In this document: piece by piece, positions 18,601 through 25,963 of the stretch
How the letters are laid out: each line of letters opens with the position of its first letter
Position numbering within the stretch: position 1 is the first letter of the stretch
Made by a program: the position numbers and the translations under genes
The notes under the pieces: generated by a model
Told to the model about the DNA's origin: nothing
Databases searched by the model: none
The model's input: only the letters and a program-made list of their open reading frames with translations
From: CAZXDL01 sp964639505
Lineage (GTDB): Bacteria; Patescibacteriota; Saccharimonadia; Saccharimonadales; UBA4665
Length of the DNA stretch: 64,000 nt
Direction of reading: 5' to 3'
Assembly (NCBI GenBank): GCA_964639505.1
Contig: CAZXDL010000003.1
Span: 1 to 64,000, forward strand

Positions 18601-19264
18601 TCCAATACACCATTTTGCCATGATTTTGGCAATTTATTACACCGTTGGAATCGCCTTGGTGGTATGCATACGGGCTTTGGTTATTATTGTTAACAGCAGC
18701 ATTATTATCATAATCGTGGTCCGGAATATCTCTGTCCCCCCATATTTTTCCATGACCAGCTCCACCATCACCTGGGCACGGCTCGTATAATGCTCCTGCC
18801 GGGCTGGCACCGGAAGGAAAAACTTGATCGGATTTACTTGAGTCTGATGGAGGCGAATTTTCAGCATTTATAGTAGCAAAAAAGAGGGCACCTTTGTCAG
18901 CCGGCTGAGCTGTTTTGTATGCGTTTGGGTGCGTTGGATCATTGTCTGTTGCGTCTCTTTTTGGGGGCCCGCTTACGCCATTCCAACTAATAGTAACGCT
19001 TAGTACGCTTCCGTTGTGAACAGTTGCACCATTGTTTACCGGAAAACCATCAGTTACATTGTCAACACTAATTTGCATTGGCGTATAGTTTGTCGGATAA
19101 GTCCCGCACATGTACCCATAAGGAAAGAGGGTGTTATCATCTGTATTGCAAAAACCATTAATCTGACTTCTTGCAGCAGATGCTTGATTGGGATGGCCCA
19201 TACACAGAATGGCGAAAACCAATAATGCAACCGCAAAAAATATTCGTCGATAATTACCACTCAT
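15698..19264 (-). CDS. large secreted surface protein next to the pilus operon
   Basis: 1188 aa with a clear signal peptide (basic NYRR, hydrophobic core, ASA at about 30). The mature part is rich in Gly/Asn/Asp/Pro and has many scattered cysteines. Recognisable pieces: a carboxypeptidase-regulatory-like beta sandwich near 330-390 (GRIYGHVSEYN to TDGNGDFSINLPF); an FN3/cadherin-like segment near 440-545; a module with FFKVYGGSVSAGGNF near 678-692 that recalls CPR surface proteins; and a bactofilin-like beta helix near 815-920 (SIFVNGDVYIDGDI). There is no sortase motif or C-terminal helix. It lies 129 bp upstream of pilM on the same strand. A pilus-tip or cell-surface adhesin is the best guess, from size, secretion and position only. 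Confidence 0.6.
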   Translation of the reverse strand: MSGNYRRIFFAVALLVFAILCMGHPNQASAARSQINGFCNTDDNTLFPYGYMCGTYPTNYTPMQISVDNVTDGFPVNNGATVHNGSVLSVTISWNGVSGPPKRDATDNDPTHPNAYKTAQPADKGALFFATINAENSPPSDSSKSDQVFPSGASPAGALYEPCPGDGGAGHGKIWGDRDIPDHDYDNNAAVNNNNQSPYAYHQGDSNGVINCQNHGKMVYWRDDAKTTKSYSFNLRLGDELTSDSICIRGNLAIRFGNDIKWFPDSSPANSSAPYIGPGSPLTPAENSRITATHLVKQSDRICFAVDLRPVGRNYRATFLAECNRNTGTGRIYGHVSEYNSGGNYVGRASNVFVSLQELNLGLPVNPDDLGSDTTDGNGDFSINLPFNTNSNVPGQTWNAATVFNPEHVDRSFQLIISRGSPTIPQQPLPDTGQYYRVGANLDCRRHPPIVDATPVCEDGKLNIHAYDPDDLGKNLEMHVWATDSNGNITELTPPSGTNTDDLKNLALDISSLQNGFDYTFDIRAVDNDGDASLNTRILRSMQGCGHFELEPGASGSLQPSDEDPNSFLALNTIRPAYPGWNGTLTKPAVTANAQNSLTKDGNPITGSGFASYTTFISRDYNASYAIPAGSYVAGNEFCTNISITPYSGIIRNDGVIIKEDVHTKSANKCDTVQNEPFFKVYGGSVSAGGNFVGTGSCSTPGVLSGFYRNDSVLPEFKYGQGSSTDLAALSINQVTGFASHQIDPTKSPLELTFANQGVAWPISSDPKLGGLYGGDHCIDNADPPSKTGATTTTLPGGSTIHATTLAYTPTPENKSIFVNGDVYIDGDIKYDGAGGGWTPDKVPSMVVKAIGGNIYISNNVHTLDGLYIAEATSAATNKGQIYTCATGPGAQVAQNSLYDNCYNQLTVHGNFVARKVNLMRTYGSLRDEKPTPGTSAIPAGPDSPGVKNRPVWSPSFVPSGYTAADCVNVDEPAEPASSYWYDNYLCLKAADRASVEVKWDHAGAIPNDSTGKPMICATFGDNPSTNGMLKFLQNLGEPASSTWNDNNLCSNLGTDADPGLVIGTAYNLTEAENQAGGPWLCDQMYENSDVHVPYWTQTNNIKVYICIKKFIAGGGGAAAVLPAANPVSCSNARAGAKSYFPTAGRPNTCAAEVFDFSPEFYLAQPSINPPNGGAIIYDSITSLPPVL

Positions 19265-19337
19265 AATGCTTACGTTGTTAGAATAGCGTTAAATTACAAT
19301 TTGGTAAAGAGAAAAGATTTGACGAAAGTACTAAAGG

Positions 19338-20084
19338 CTACTTGTGAGCAAACAGTATTCCTAGAGCCCTAATGGCTCGATCACTTGGATCCGATAATCT
19401 AATTCGATCTTTCAACTTGTAGCCAGTTTTGGTTTTGACCAGATCGCTAGGCTGAGGAAAATACGTTTCATACCCTAAAGTCGTGGCTTGCATAACACAC
19501 ACCTTATAAGCTGGCCTAGGGACTATTAGTATTTCCTGCTTATCGCCATCATCTAAGAAGTTAAATGACGCGTGTCCATACTTCCTTTTGATACGAGGTG
19601 TTTTACCTGTTGGGTTATCTTTGCTGCCATACGGATCACTCATCATAGAACTATCAACATCACAGTTTCGGGCTTTGATTTCACGCTTTAGCTCTCTAAC
19701 CATACTTCTATCACCAGGCTGATAATATTTATACCTTGACTTAACTGATGCTGTCGTAGCTATTTCTGTCGATTGTTTAAGTGTACTGGCTTGGTCATAT
19801 TTTCTGACTACCGGCGGGACTTTGCCGTCAGCGGGGTGCGCACTGGTTGCTTCAGCATTAACTGCACCCGCAGCAGCGAATGCTCCAGCAGAGCTAAGAA
19901 TCGCCCACTTTTTGTTTACAACTGGTAAAGAATCTAGTGGCGCAGCAAGTTTACTTACTGTTGATTCAAACGCTGAGCGCCCAAAATCTGCGAGTCGGCT
20001 CAATGCTGAGGTACCTTCAATTTCATTCGGTACACGGCTAAATTGCTCTGGACCAACTTCTACTGCTGCTTGATTTAGTGTCAT
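19338..20084 (-). CDS. uncharacterised protein, possibly exported
   Basis: 248 aa from the second ATG (20084), which has GAAGGA at proper spacing; the ATG at 20093 is too close to that site. A hydrophobic Ala-rich segment at about 53-72 ends in AVNAEATSA, which could be an unusually late signal sequence. The C-terminal half is basic, with two cysteines (ARNCDVD and YKVCVMQ) and the motif GHASFNF. I do not recognise a family. It lies 73 bp upstream of the large secreted protein on the same strand and may be co-expressed. Confidence 0.55.
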   Translation of the reverse strand: MTLNQAAVEVGPEQFSRVPNEIEGTSALSRLADFGRSAFESTVSKLAAPLDSLPVVNKKWAILSSAGAFAAAGAVNAEATSAHPADGKVPPVVRKYDQASTLKQSTEIATTASVKSRYKYYQPGDRSMVRELKREIKARNCDVDSSMMSDPYGSKDNPTGKTPRIKRKYGHASFNFLDDGDKQEILIVPRPAYKVCVMQATTLGYETYFPQPSDLVKTKTGYKLKDRIRLSDPSDRAIRALGILFAHK

Positions 20085-20215
20085 ATTATCCATCCTTCGT
20101 CAATATCTACTCACATTAAACACTCAAAATTTAAAAATAGCAATTGCTTACGCTTATAATGTGATAAATATCAAAAACTTTTGGGTTTTTTGTGAAAATG
20201 TAATTAAATACGCTA

Positions 20216-20668
20216 ATGATTAATAAGTCTTTGGAATATATCAAACGACATAAAATCCTGGGTTTAGTGATCTGTGTAGCGTTGCTGGCTATCTTCTTGA
20301 TAGTTGTACTGATAATCTATGGCGGTGATGATGAATCAAGCAAGACTAAGAAACCAAGTGATTTAAGCCCACCTAAATATACCTATACATACCATAGCTC
20401 AGATGTAACGTGCAAACAAGTCCAACCAAATCCAAGTACACCCGAAACCGTCAATACTTGCGCTGGCACGCTAAAAGTCAAATCAAACAATAGTAGTATT
20501 GTTGAGGTCAAAGTCACCCCAGTTACGATCTTTTATAACAATAACGGCGCACCACTCGATACAATTAAGCTCAACCAGCTTACCAGCGGAAAATCTAAGC
20601 TTGCAATTACCCTTTCGCCTAATTCGAACCAAGCAATAAATATTCTTAGCGAAGCTCAGCTAAACTAG
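20216..20668 (+). CDS. small membrane-anchored protein
   Basis: 150 aa. A basic N-terminus (KRHK) and transmembrane helix at about 14-36 are followed by an external domain with two cysteines (VTCKQ and NTCAG) about 20 residues apart, probably a disulphide. The beta-rich pattern GTLKVKSNNSSIVEVKVT suggests an Ig-like or DUF4352-type fold, weakly. No Shine-Dalgarno is present. Its stop shares 4 bp (CTAG) with the stop of the convergent exporter gene. Confidence 0.55.
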   Translation: MINKSLEYIKRHKILGLVICVALLAIFLIVVLIIYGGDDESSKTKKPSDLSPPKYTYTYHSSDVTCKQVQPNPSTPETVNTCAGTLKVKSNNSSIVEVKVTPVTIFYNNNGAPLDTIKLNQLTSGKSKLAITLSPNSNQAINILSEAQLN

Positions 20669-22137
20669 CCAGCGACCATTTTTTCGGGGGAGAAGTCTTC
20701 TTTGCTGACTTTGCCCTGCTTGATCACAAAGATCGCGATTAACGAAGCGACGATCCCGAATGTTGAGGCGATTAAGTAGCCCTCGTGGAAGCCATGCACT
20801 GTTGCGGCAGCGAGTTGCTCGCCGGTAGGCTTAGCCTGCAAGCTGAGGTTCTTAAGGTATTCGGCGCTGGCGGAGGTAGCTATCCCGGTCAGGACCGCTA
20901 AGCCTATGGCTCCGCCAACTTGCTGCGAAGTGTTTAAAAGGCCTGATGCTACGCCCGATTCATCGTGTGGCACACCTGAAGTCGCGGCGATAGTTACGCT
21001 CACAAAGGTCGCACCCATGCCTAGTGCCATGATTACCATTCCAGGTGCCACATTACCCCAAAACGTTCCATTAACTGGGATGTGCGACAGATAAAATAGG
21101 CCGGCCGATACAAACAATGGCGCCACAATTAGGATTGGTTTGTAGCCAATCTTTTGGATTACTCGAGGCACGTTGGTCGCGACAATCGCTATTACAATTG
21201 GGATGATGAGGAAGCTGACACCGGTTTTAATTGGTGTGTAGCCCAGTACTTCTTGTAAGTATAGAGTCGTAAAGAAAAAGATCGAGAACATGCCGGCAGT
21301 TAGAAACAGCATCATTGAATCTGCGCCAACGAGGTTTCTAATCTTAAATAGGTGTAGTGGCATCAGCGGATATTTGGTTTTGGCCTCGTTGTATATAAAT
21401 GCTGCTAGCGCGATGAAACTTATGGCAAAAAAGGTCAGTGTTGTGGCGTCTGTCCAACCCATATTTGGCGCTTTTACTAGAGCATACACCAGCATCATCA
21501 GTCCGCCAGTACCCAGTATTGCCCCTGGCAGATCGAGGTTGCTGTGCTCTGCTTCAGATTCGTGCTCAGGCAATAAACGAAGTGAGAAATAAGTTACGGC
21601 GATACCGACTGGAACATTTACAAAGAAGTTCCATCGCCAATCTAAGTACTGAGTAAGAATTCCGCCAAGCAGAACACCAACCGCAGCACCACCAGCCGCT
21701 ACTGCACCCCACACTGAAAGCGCCACGTTTCTCTCGTGACCTTCCTTATAGGTTACTAATACGATCGAGAGAGCGGCTGGCGACATAAACGCACCGGCCA
21801 GACCCTGTATACCTCTCATAATTATCAACATACCGCCCGATTGCGACAGGCCGGCTATCAAAGATGCAGTAGTAAATACAAAAACTCCAGATAGAAAGAC
21901 TTTGCGGCGTCCAAATAGGTCAGAAGCGCGACCGCCGAGCAACAAGAAACCACCAAATGTCAGAGTGTAGGCTGTAACAATCCATTGCAGGCTAGTCTGC
22001 GACATGTGAAAAGTGTGTTGAATCGATGGCAAAGCCACATTTACAATTGATACGTCGAGCACCACCATAAACTGGGCCAACGCTACCAGTATCAAAATAA
22101 ACCAGTGGTTAGTCTCACCTTTTTTTGCTTTTACCAT
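20665..22137 (-). CDS. DHA2-family (EmrB/QacA-type) multidrug exporter
   Basis: 490 aa with 14 hydrophobic segments. Major facilitator motif A appears as GGRASDLFGRRKVF and motif C as GIQGLAGAFMSPAALSI. These are proton-coupled exporters of drugs or lipophilic compounds. The message has a GGAGGGG ribosome site and a TATAGT -10 about 28 nt upstream. A second DHA2 protein lies at 61716-63209, so the lineage keeps two despite its small gene set. Confidence 0.9.
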   Translation of the reverse strand: MVKAKKGETNHWFILILVALAQFMVVLDVSIVNVALPSIQHTFHMSQTSLQWIVTAYTLTFGGFLLLGGRASDLFGRRKVFLSGVFVFTTASLIAGLSQSGGMLIIMRGIQGLAGAFMSPAALSIVLVTYKEGHERNVALSVWGAVAAGGAAVGVLLGGILTQYLDWRWNFFVNVPVGIAVTYFSLRLLPEHESEAEHSNLDLPGAILGTGGLMMLVYALVKAPNMGWTDATTLTFFAISFIALAAFIYNEAKTKYPLMPLHLFKIRNLVGADSMMLFLTAGMFSIFFFTTLYLQEVLGYTPIKTGVSFLIIPIVIAIVATNVPRVIQKIGYKPILIVAPLFVSAGLFYLSHIPVNGTFWGNVAPGMVIMALGMGATFVSVTIAATSGVPHDESGVASGLLNTSQQVGGAIGLAVLTGIATSASAEYLKNLSLQAKPTGEQLAAATVHGFHEGYLIASTFGIVASLIAIFVIKQGKVSKEDFSPEKMVAG

Positions 22138-22257
22138 AAACCCCTCCAGAGATTCCCATTACTATACTTTATATAGAGTATACACGCGGACGTACATAAT
22201 GGAAATCTGAATCATCCGACATTTTATGGCTGACTTGGTGCTGCTAGGGTGGGCCAC

Positions 22258-22282
22258 CAGATGGCCACCCAGTGGCCATCTG
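22258..22282. repeat. 11-bp-arm hairpin between two minus-strand genes
   Basis: CAGATGGCCAC and GTGGCCATCTG are perfect inverted arms around a 3-base loop, preceded by a smaller GTGGGCCAC palindrome. It lies downstream of the gene at 22329 and about 120 bp upstream of the exporter start. There is no T-run, so it could be an operator, a processing site or a weak terminator. Confidence 0.6.
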
Positions 22283-22303
22283 CACAAAACCTATGTGCAA
22301 ATT

Positions 22304-22341
22304 GTGAGCTATTTTGTACGAGTATGAGCTACTTTGTGCGA
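22304..22341. repeat. imperfect 20-bp tandem duplication across a stop codon
   Basis: The unit TGAGCTAYTTTGTRCGAG occurs twice with a 20-bp period; one copy includes the stop codon of the gene at 22329. Differences are few, so the duplication looks recent. Confidence 0.55.
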
Positions 22342-22871
22342 GACAGATGCCCTAAGCCGAGCAAAACCAGCAAACCCATGATGGCGGCACCAGCAAAGGC
22401 AGCCAGAGCGGCGTAATAAGCAATCACACCGAATGTCCAGTAAGCATAGCCGTCTCCGAGTAAAAGCCCGCGAAGTGTTTCACCTTGAAATAGCGCAGCC
22501 TTCTGACCTGCCAAAGTGGCATTAGTTGGATCCTGCATCGCCAAAGCGCTGACCTCTGAGTAAGTCTTGCCGCCAGCGATCTTTTCAAGATGTGCACCGA
22601 TGAATTCGTTGGCATAAGCCTTGGCTTTTACGCCGTTGTCAACTTGCTGGCCGGCATATTGCTGCAAGCCAGGAAACTCAGCGGGGTCTAGGGCCGGGCT
22701 ACCCTTTGGCGGGAAAAATATCTTTTGAGCCACAAGTTCGTTCTTAACCGAGTCCTTGGCGAAATTAGACGCATAAAGCGCCAAACCGCCGATTACAACT
22801 AGGGTGACCATCATTACTAGGCCAAGTAAAATAAATACTTTATCGATTGTTTTTCTATCTGATTTAGCCAT
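22329..22871 (-). CDS. two-helix membrane protein of actinobacterial type
   Basis: 180 aa: transmembrane helices at about 11-33 and 147-172, with an external loop between. The loop starts with AQKIFFPPKGSPAL and contains YAGQQVDNG, KAYANEFIGAHL and GGKTYSEVSA. From memory this pattern belongs to a family common in Actinobacteria, often mislabelled as a LigA aromatic dioxygenase; its function is unknown. An AAAGGAA ribosome site precedes the ATG. Gene exchange with actinobacterial hosts would explain it, but is not shown. Confidence 0.7.
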   Translation of the reverse strand: MAKSDRKTIDKVFILLGLVMMVTLVVIGGLALYASNFAKDSVKNELVAQKIFFPPKGSPALDPAEFPGLQQYAGQQVDNGVKAKAYANEFIGAHLEKIAGGKTYSEVSALAMQDPTNATLAGQKAALFQGETLRGLLLGDGYAYWTFGVIAYYAALAAFAGAAIMGLLVLLGLGHLSRTK

Positions 22872-22928
22872 GACTATTCCTTTGTTATTGAGTTATAGCT
22901 TAAGCATATTAATATGTGATCAATGGGT

Positions 22929-22946
22929 CTGTGATTCGAATCACAG
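22929..22946. promoter_or_regulatory. perfect Crp/Fnr-type palindrome
   Basis: CTGTGATTCGAATCACAG is an exact 18-bp palindrome and fits the Crp pattern TGTGA-N6-TCACA. It lies in the 144-bp divergent gap between the membrane protein gene and the oxidoreductase gene. The centre is about 69 bp before the predicted start of the plus-strand transcript. A Crp/Fnr gene lies at 23528-24175, so that protein is the obvious candidate binder. Confidence 0.6.
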
Positions 22947-22971
22947 CTTAGATGTGCAGAAATACACGGCA

Positions 22972-23000
22972 TTGCAGCATCCTTTAGCTCAAACTATTAG
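22972..23000 (+). promoter_or_regulatory. promoter of the PPOX-type oxidoreductase gene
   Basis: TTGCAG (22972-22977), a 17-bp spacer and TATTAG (22995-23000). The transcript would start near 23007, leaving a very short leader that still contains the AAGGAG site. Confidence 0.45.
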
Positions 23001-23015
23001 GCTAAGGAGAATATT

Positions 23016-23531
23016 ATGCTCGGAAGAAAAAATCATAGCGATAGCAGCTTTTCGGATCGACAAGAGAGAATTTATAATTTTTTGAAATCCAGCCCAATCG
23101 GCGTACTTTCAACAGTTACGGCCGATGGACAACCGCACGGCGCGGTTATCTACTTCACGATCGATCCAGATTTCACGATTTCATTTATTACAAAAAACGA
23201 GACTCGCAAATATCAAAATTTAAGCCATCAAAATCAAGTGACTTTGACGGTTTTCGAGCCAACCTCGCAAACAACTGCGGAAATTACCGGTGAGGCAGTT
23301 GAGGTAAAAGATAGCTACGATATTAACTCGATTGCAGGCGCAATATTAGCGGCTAGCCTAAAGACAAGCGAAGGCGGAATACCGCCGATTTCAAAGCTTA
23401 GTGCCGGTGATTTTGTCGGCTTCAGAGTTAAACCAACTCAGATTAAAATGGCAGTCTTCGGCCGACCTGATCCAGGCGACTATTCCGAGCTGTTTGAAAC
23501 GATCGAGAGCTTCGAGCTAAATGCGAGCTAG
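23016..23531 (+). CDS. PNPOx-like split-barrel flavoprotein
   Basis: 171 aa. The segment FLKSSPIGVLSTVTADGQPHGAVIYF and the following FITKNETRKYQNL are typical of the pyridoxamine 5'-phosphate oxidase-like split barrel, which binds FMN or F420. The substrate cannot be told from sequence; general reductases or stress proteins are common in the family. An AAGGAG ribosome site precedes the ATG. It shares a 4-bp CTAG stop overlap with the convergent Crp/Fnr gene. Confidence 0.8.
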   Translation: MLGRKNHSDSSFSDRQERIYNFLKSSPIGVLSTVTADGQPHGAVIYFTIDPDFTISFITKNETRKYQNLSHQNQVTLTVFEPTSQTTAEITGEAVEVKDSYDINSIAGAILAASLKTSEGGIPPISKLSAGDFVGFRVKPTQIKMAVFGRPDPGDYSELFETIESFELNAS

Positions 23532-24175
23532 ATTTCGCCGCCCAAGATTTTTTCGAGTGCCGAAAGATCCTCAACTAAAATTATCTTGCCTTTAATGCTG
23601 ACGATTTTAAGGTCTTTGAGTTTTTGCATCTCACGACTGACTGTTTCTCTCGATAGACCAGATCGGGCAGCTAGATCAACTTCGTTTGTAGTTAGGCTGT
23701 AATTGCCCTGCTTATCTAGCTCGCCAAAGCGGCGACATTCCATTATCAGCTCGTAAATTAAGCGGCTCTTGGCGGTGCCGGACATAAGGTGCACGACACG
23801 GCCCAACAACCCGTCCATACCGCGGTAAATACGACTTAACAAATCAAACATAATATCCGGATTTGACTTGACGAAATCCAATGCGACGCTTGTCGGCACT
23901 ATATGCAGTACAGCCTTTGTTTCGGTTTTATAAAAATATTTATTTGGTGATTTATTAATTGCCCACGACATCGGGAAGAATGCCGGTGGCTTGAATATAT
24001 TTACTATTATCTCGTCACCTCTGTAAGAAACATCGTATTTACGTACTCGACCTTCAACTATATAAAAAATGTGCTCGGGATTCTCGTCGGCAAAAACCAA
24101 GATCTGTCCTTTTGGATACGTCCGCTTGGGATATTTAGAAAACTCTTGGTGCACTTTGTCGGCCACACTGCTCAT
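23528..24175 (-). CDS. Crp/Fnr-family transcription regulator 1
   Basis: 215 aa from the ATG at 24175, which has AGAGGA upstream; a longer frame to 24205 would run through the TATAGT -10 at 24194-24199. An N-terminal cyclic-nucleotide-binding-type beta barrel (IFYIVEGRVRKYDVSYRGDEI) is followed by a winged helix with ARSGLSRETVSREMQKLKDL. There are no Fnr-type cysteines at the N-terminus, so no Fe-S sensor. It is divergent from the response regulator gene, 93 bp between starts. Confidence 0.9.
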   Translation of the reverse strand: MSSVADKVHQEFSKYPKRTYPKGQILVFADENPEHIFYIVEGRVRKYDVSYRGDEIIVNIFKPPAFFPMSWAINKSPNKYFYKTETKAVLHIVPTSVALDFVKSNPDIMFDLLSRIYRGMDGLLGRVVHLMSGTAKSRLIYELIMECRRFGELDKQGNYSLTTNEVDLAARSGLSRETVSREMQKLKDLKIVSIKGKIILVEDLSALEKILGGEI

Positions 24176-24213
24176 ATCAAATCCTCTGTTAACACTATAC
24201 GCCAAGATGATTC

Positions 24214-24242
24214 TTGAAGTTATAACAAGCGAAGGCTATACT
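24214..24242 (+). promoter_or_regulatory. promoter of the response regulator/kinase operon
   Basis: TTGAAG (24214-24219), a 17-bp spacer and TATACT (24237-24242), followed by a ~20-nt leader with GCGAGG before the ATG at 24269. Confidence 0.5.
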
Positions 24243-24268
24243 TGGCATAAGAAAGCGAGGTAACACTT

Positions 24269-24757
24269 ATGGCAAAAATATTGCTAGTCGAAGATGATCC
24301 GCTAGTTTATCGGATGTACCAAAAACTGTTTACTTTAGAGGGATTCGAAACCGAAACCGCCGAAAACGGCCAAATCGGTCTCGACAAACTGGCAACTTTT
24401 AAACCAGATGTTATCCTGCTGGACATAATGATGCCGACCATGAACGGTCTTGAAATGCTCGATAAGCTAAAGGCTGACGAAGCTACCAAAAACATCCCAG
24501 TCGCCGTCCTGACAAACGTTTCTGATCTTGGTGTAGCCAACGAAATCTTCGCAAAGGGCGCCGAGCTTTCGATTGTTAAAAGCGAAACCGAGCCTGAAAC
24601 TGTCATCAACTGGATTCGTTCGGTTATGGCACGAAACGGTGCCCCGGCTGACGCGCCTGCTGCCGCAGACGACAAACCTGCTGATAGTGATGCCTCAACA
24701 GATAGTTCCGACTCAGACGAACCGGAAACACCGGCAGAAGAACCGCAAAACCAATAA
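24269..24757 (+). CDS. single-domain response regulator with acidic tail
   Basis: 162 aa. The receiver domain (1-125) has the acidic pair in VEDDP, phosphoacceptor Asp52 in LLDIMMP, Thr82 and Lys104. After it comes a ~35-residue Ala/Asp/Ser/Glu-rich tail in place of a DNA-binding domain, so output is probably by protein contact. It lies 18 bp upstream of the histidine kinase, a clear cognate pair. Confidence 0.92.
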   Translation: MAKILLVEDDPLVYRMYQKLFTLEGFETETAENGQIGLDKLATFKPDVILLDIMMPTMNGLEMLDKLKADEATKNIPVAVLTNVSDLGVANEIFAKGAELSIVKSETEPETVINWIRSVMARNGAPADAPAAADDKPADSDASTDSSDSDEPETPAEEPQNQ

Positions 24758-24775
24758 TCAATCAGGGGGTTGGGA

Positions 24776-25963
24776 ATGCAGCCGACGGACTCTAACGAGG
24801 CGCTGCTTGCTAAAATTAAACAGCTTGAGGATCAGGTTAAGCTGCGGACAGATCAGTTAATTGGGTCGACTTCTAATGCCTATTCTTTCCTAGACAGCTT
24901 AAACATGGGCTTCATCATGTGTGATGTTAACGCCCAGGTAGTGCTGGTTAACACGGCGGCCAAGGCTATTTTTGCGGCCAAGATGGTCGGCAACGATAAT
25001 CACCCTGCTCTACCAACTCCGGATCAAGAACTCAGCCTCGATACTATTGACGGACTGATGCAGCCTGAGCTAGAGCTCAAAAAGCAGCTACTGCAAAGCC
25101 TCTCGACCAATCAATCGGCGGAATTTGAAGAAGTTAACTACGGCAAAAGAGTGTTGCATATTTCAATCGCACCGATGATTAATGAAACAACGCCGGGTAA
25201 CAAGCAGCAAATTGGTATCGTCATCCTACTTGAAGACATCACCGAGCAAAAAGTACTTGAACGATCCAAAGATGAATTCTTATCAATTGCTTCGCACGAG
25301 CTACGCACCCCCCTGACCGCCATCAGAGGCAATTCAGCTCTGTTGCAAAAATATTACGCTGCTAAAATGCCAGATAAAGACATGGTCGAAATGGTCGGCG
25401 ATATCCATGAATCTGCCATTCGCTTAATTGATATAGTCAACGACTTCCTAGACGTCTCAGCCCTCGAGCAAGGCAAAATCCGTATCAATCCTGAGGATCT
25501 ACAGATGGATGATGTGGTTAGCGCTGTTGTGCGCGAACTGCAGCAGCTTTGTGATTCCAAAGGAATAAAATTAATCAAAGACCCTAGCGTCGTGAACGCA
25601 CCGATTGTTACAGCTGACAAACAGCGTATCAAGCAAGTAATTTACAATTTGGTTGGCAACGCTACCAAATTCACCGAGCACGGCAGCATCACCATAAGTC
25701 TGCAGAGCGATGATCACTACGTTTACACCTATGTTACTGACACCGGGCGTGGTATGTCGGTCGAAAACCAACGCCTGCTATTTCGCAAGTTTCAGCAAGC
25801 CGGCAGCAGCCTGCTAACTCGTGACACCACCAAGGGCACCGGATTGGGGCTATATATATCAAAGCTAATAGTTGAACTGTCTGGCGGTCGAATTGGTCTC
25901 CAAAGCTCCGAAGTCGACAAAGGCAGTACTTTTGTCTTTAGCCTACCGCGCAAAAAATCCTAG
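24776..25963 (+). CDS. soluble PAS-domain histidine kinase
   Basis: 395 aa from the ATG at 24776, 6 nt after AGGGGG; an upstream in-frame TTG at 24770 is less likely. A short coiled coil is followed by a PAS domain (about 33-155), HisKA with the phosphorylated His174 in SHELRTPL, and an HATPase domain with YNLVGNATKFTEHG, VTDTGRGMS and GTGLGLYISK. No membrane helix is present, so it senses a cytoplasmic signal. The stop shares 4 bp (CTAG) with the convergent hydrolase gene. Confidence 0.93.
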   Translation: MQPTDSNEALLAKIKQLEDQVKLRTDQLIGSTSNAYSFLDSLNMGFIMCDVNAQVVLVNTAAKAIFAAKMVGNDNHPALPTPDQELSLDTIDGLMQPELELKKQLLQSLSTNQSAEFEEVNYGKRVLHISIAPMINETTPGNKQQIGIVILLEDITEQKVLERSKDEFLSIASHELRTPLTAIRGNSALLQKYYAAKMPDKDMVEMVGDIHESAIRLIDIVNDFLDVSALEQGKIRINPEDLQMDDVVSAVVRELQQLCDSKGIKLIKDPSVVNAPIVTADKQRIKQVIYNLVGNATKFTEHGSITISLQSDDHYVYTYVTDTGRGMSVENQRLLFRKFQQAGSSLLTRDTTKGTGLGLYISKLIVELSGGRIGLQSSEVDKGSTFVFSLPRKKS

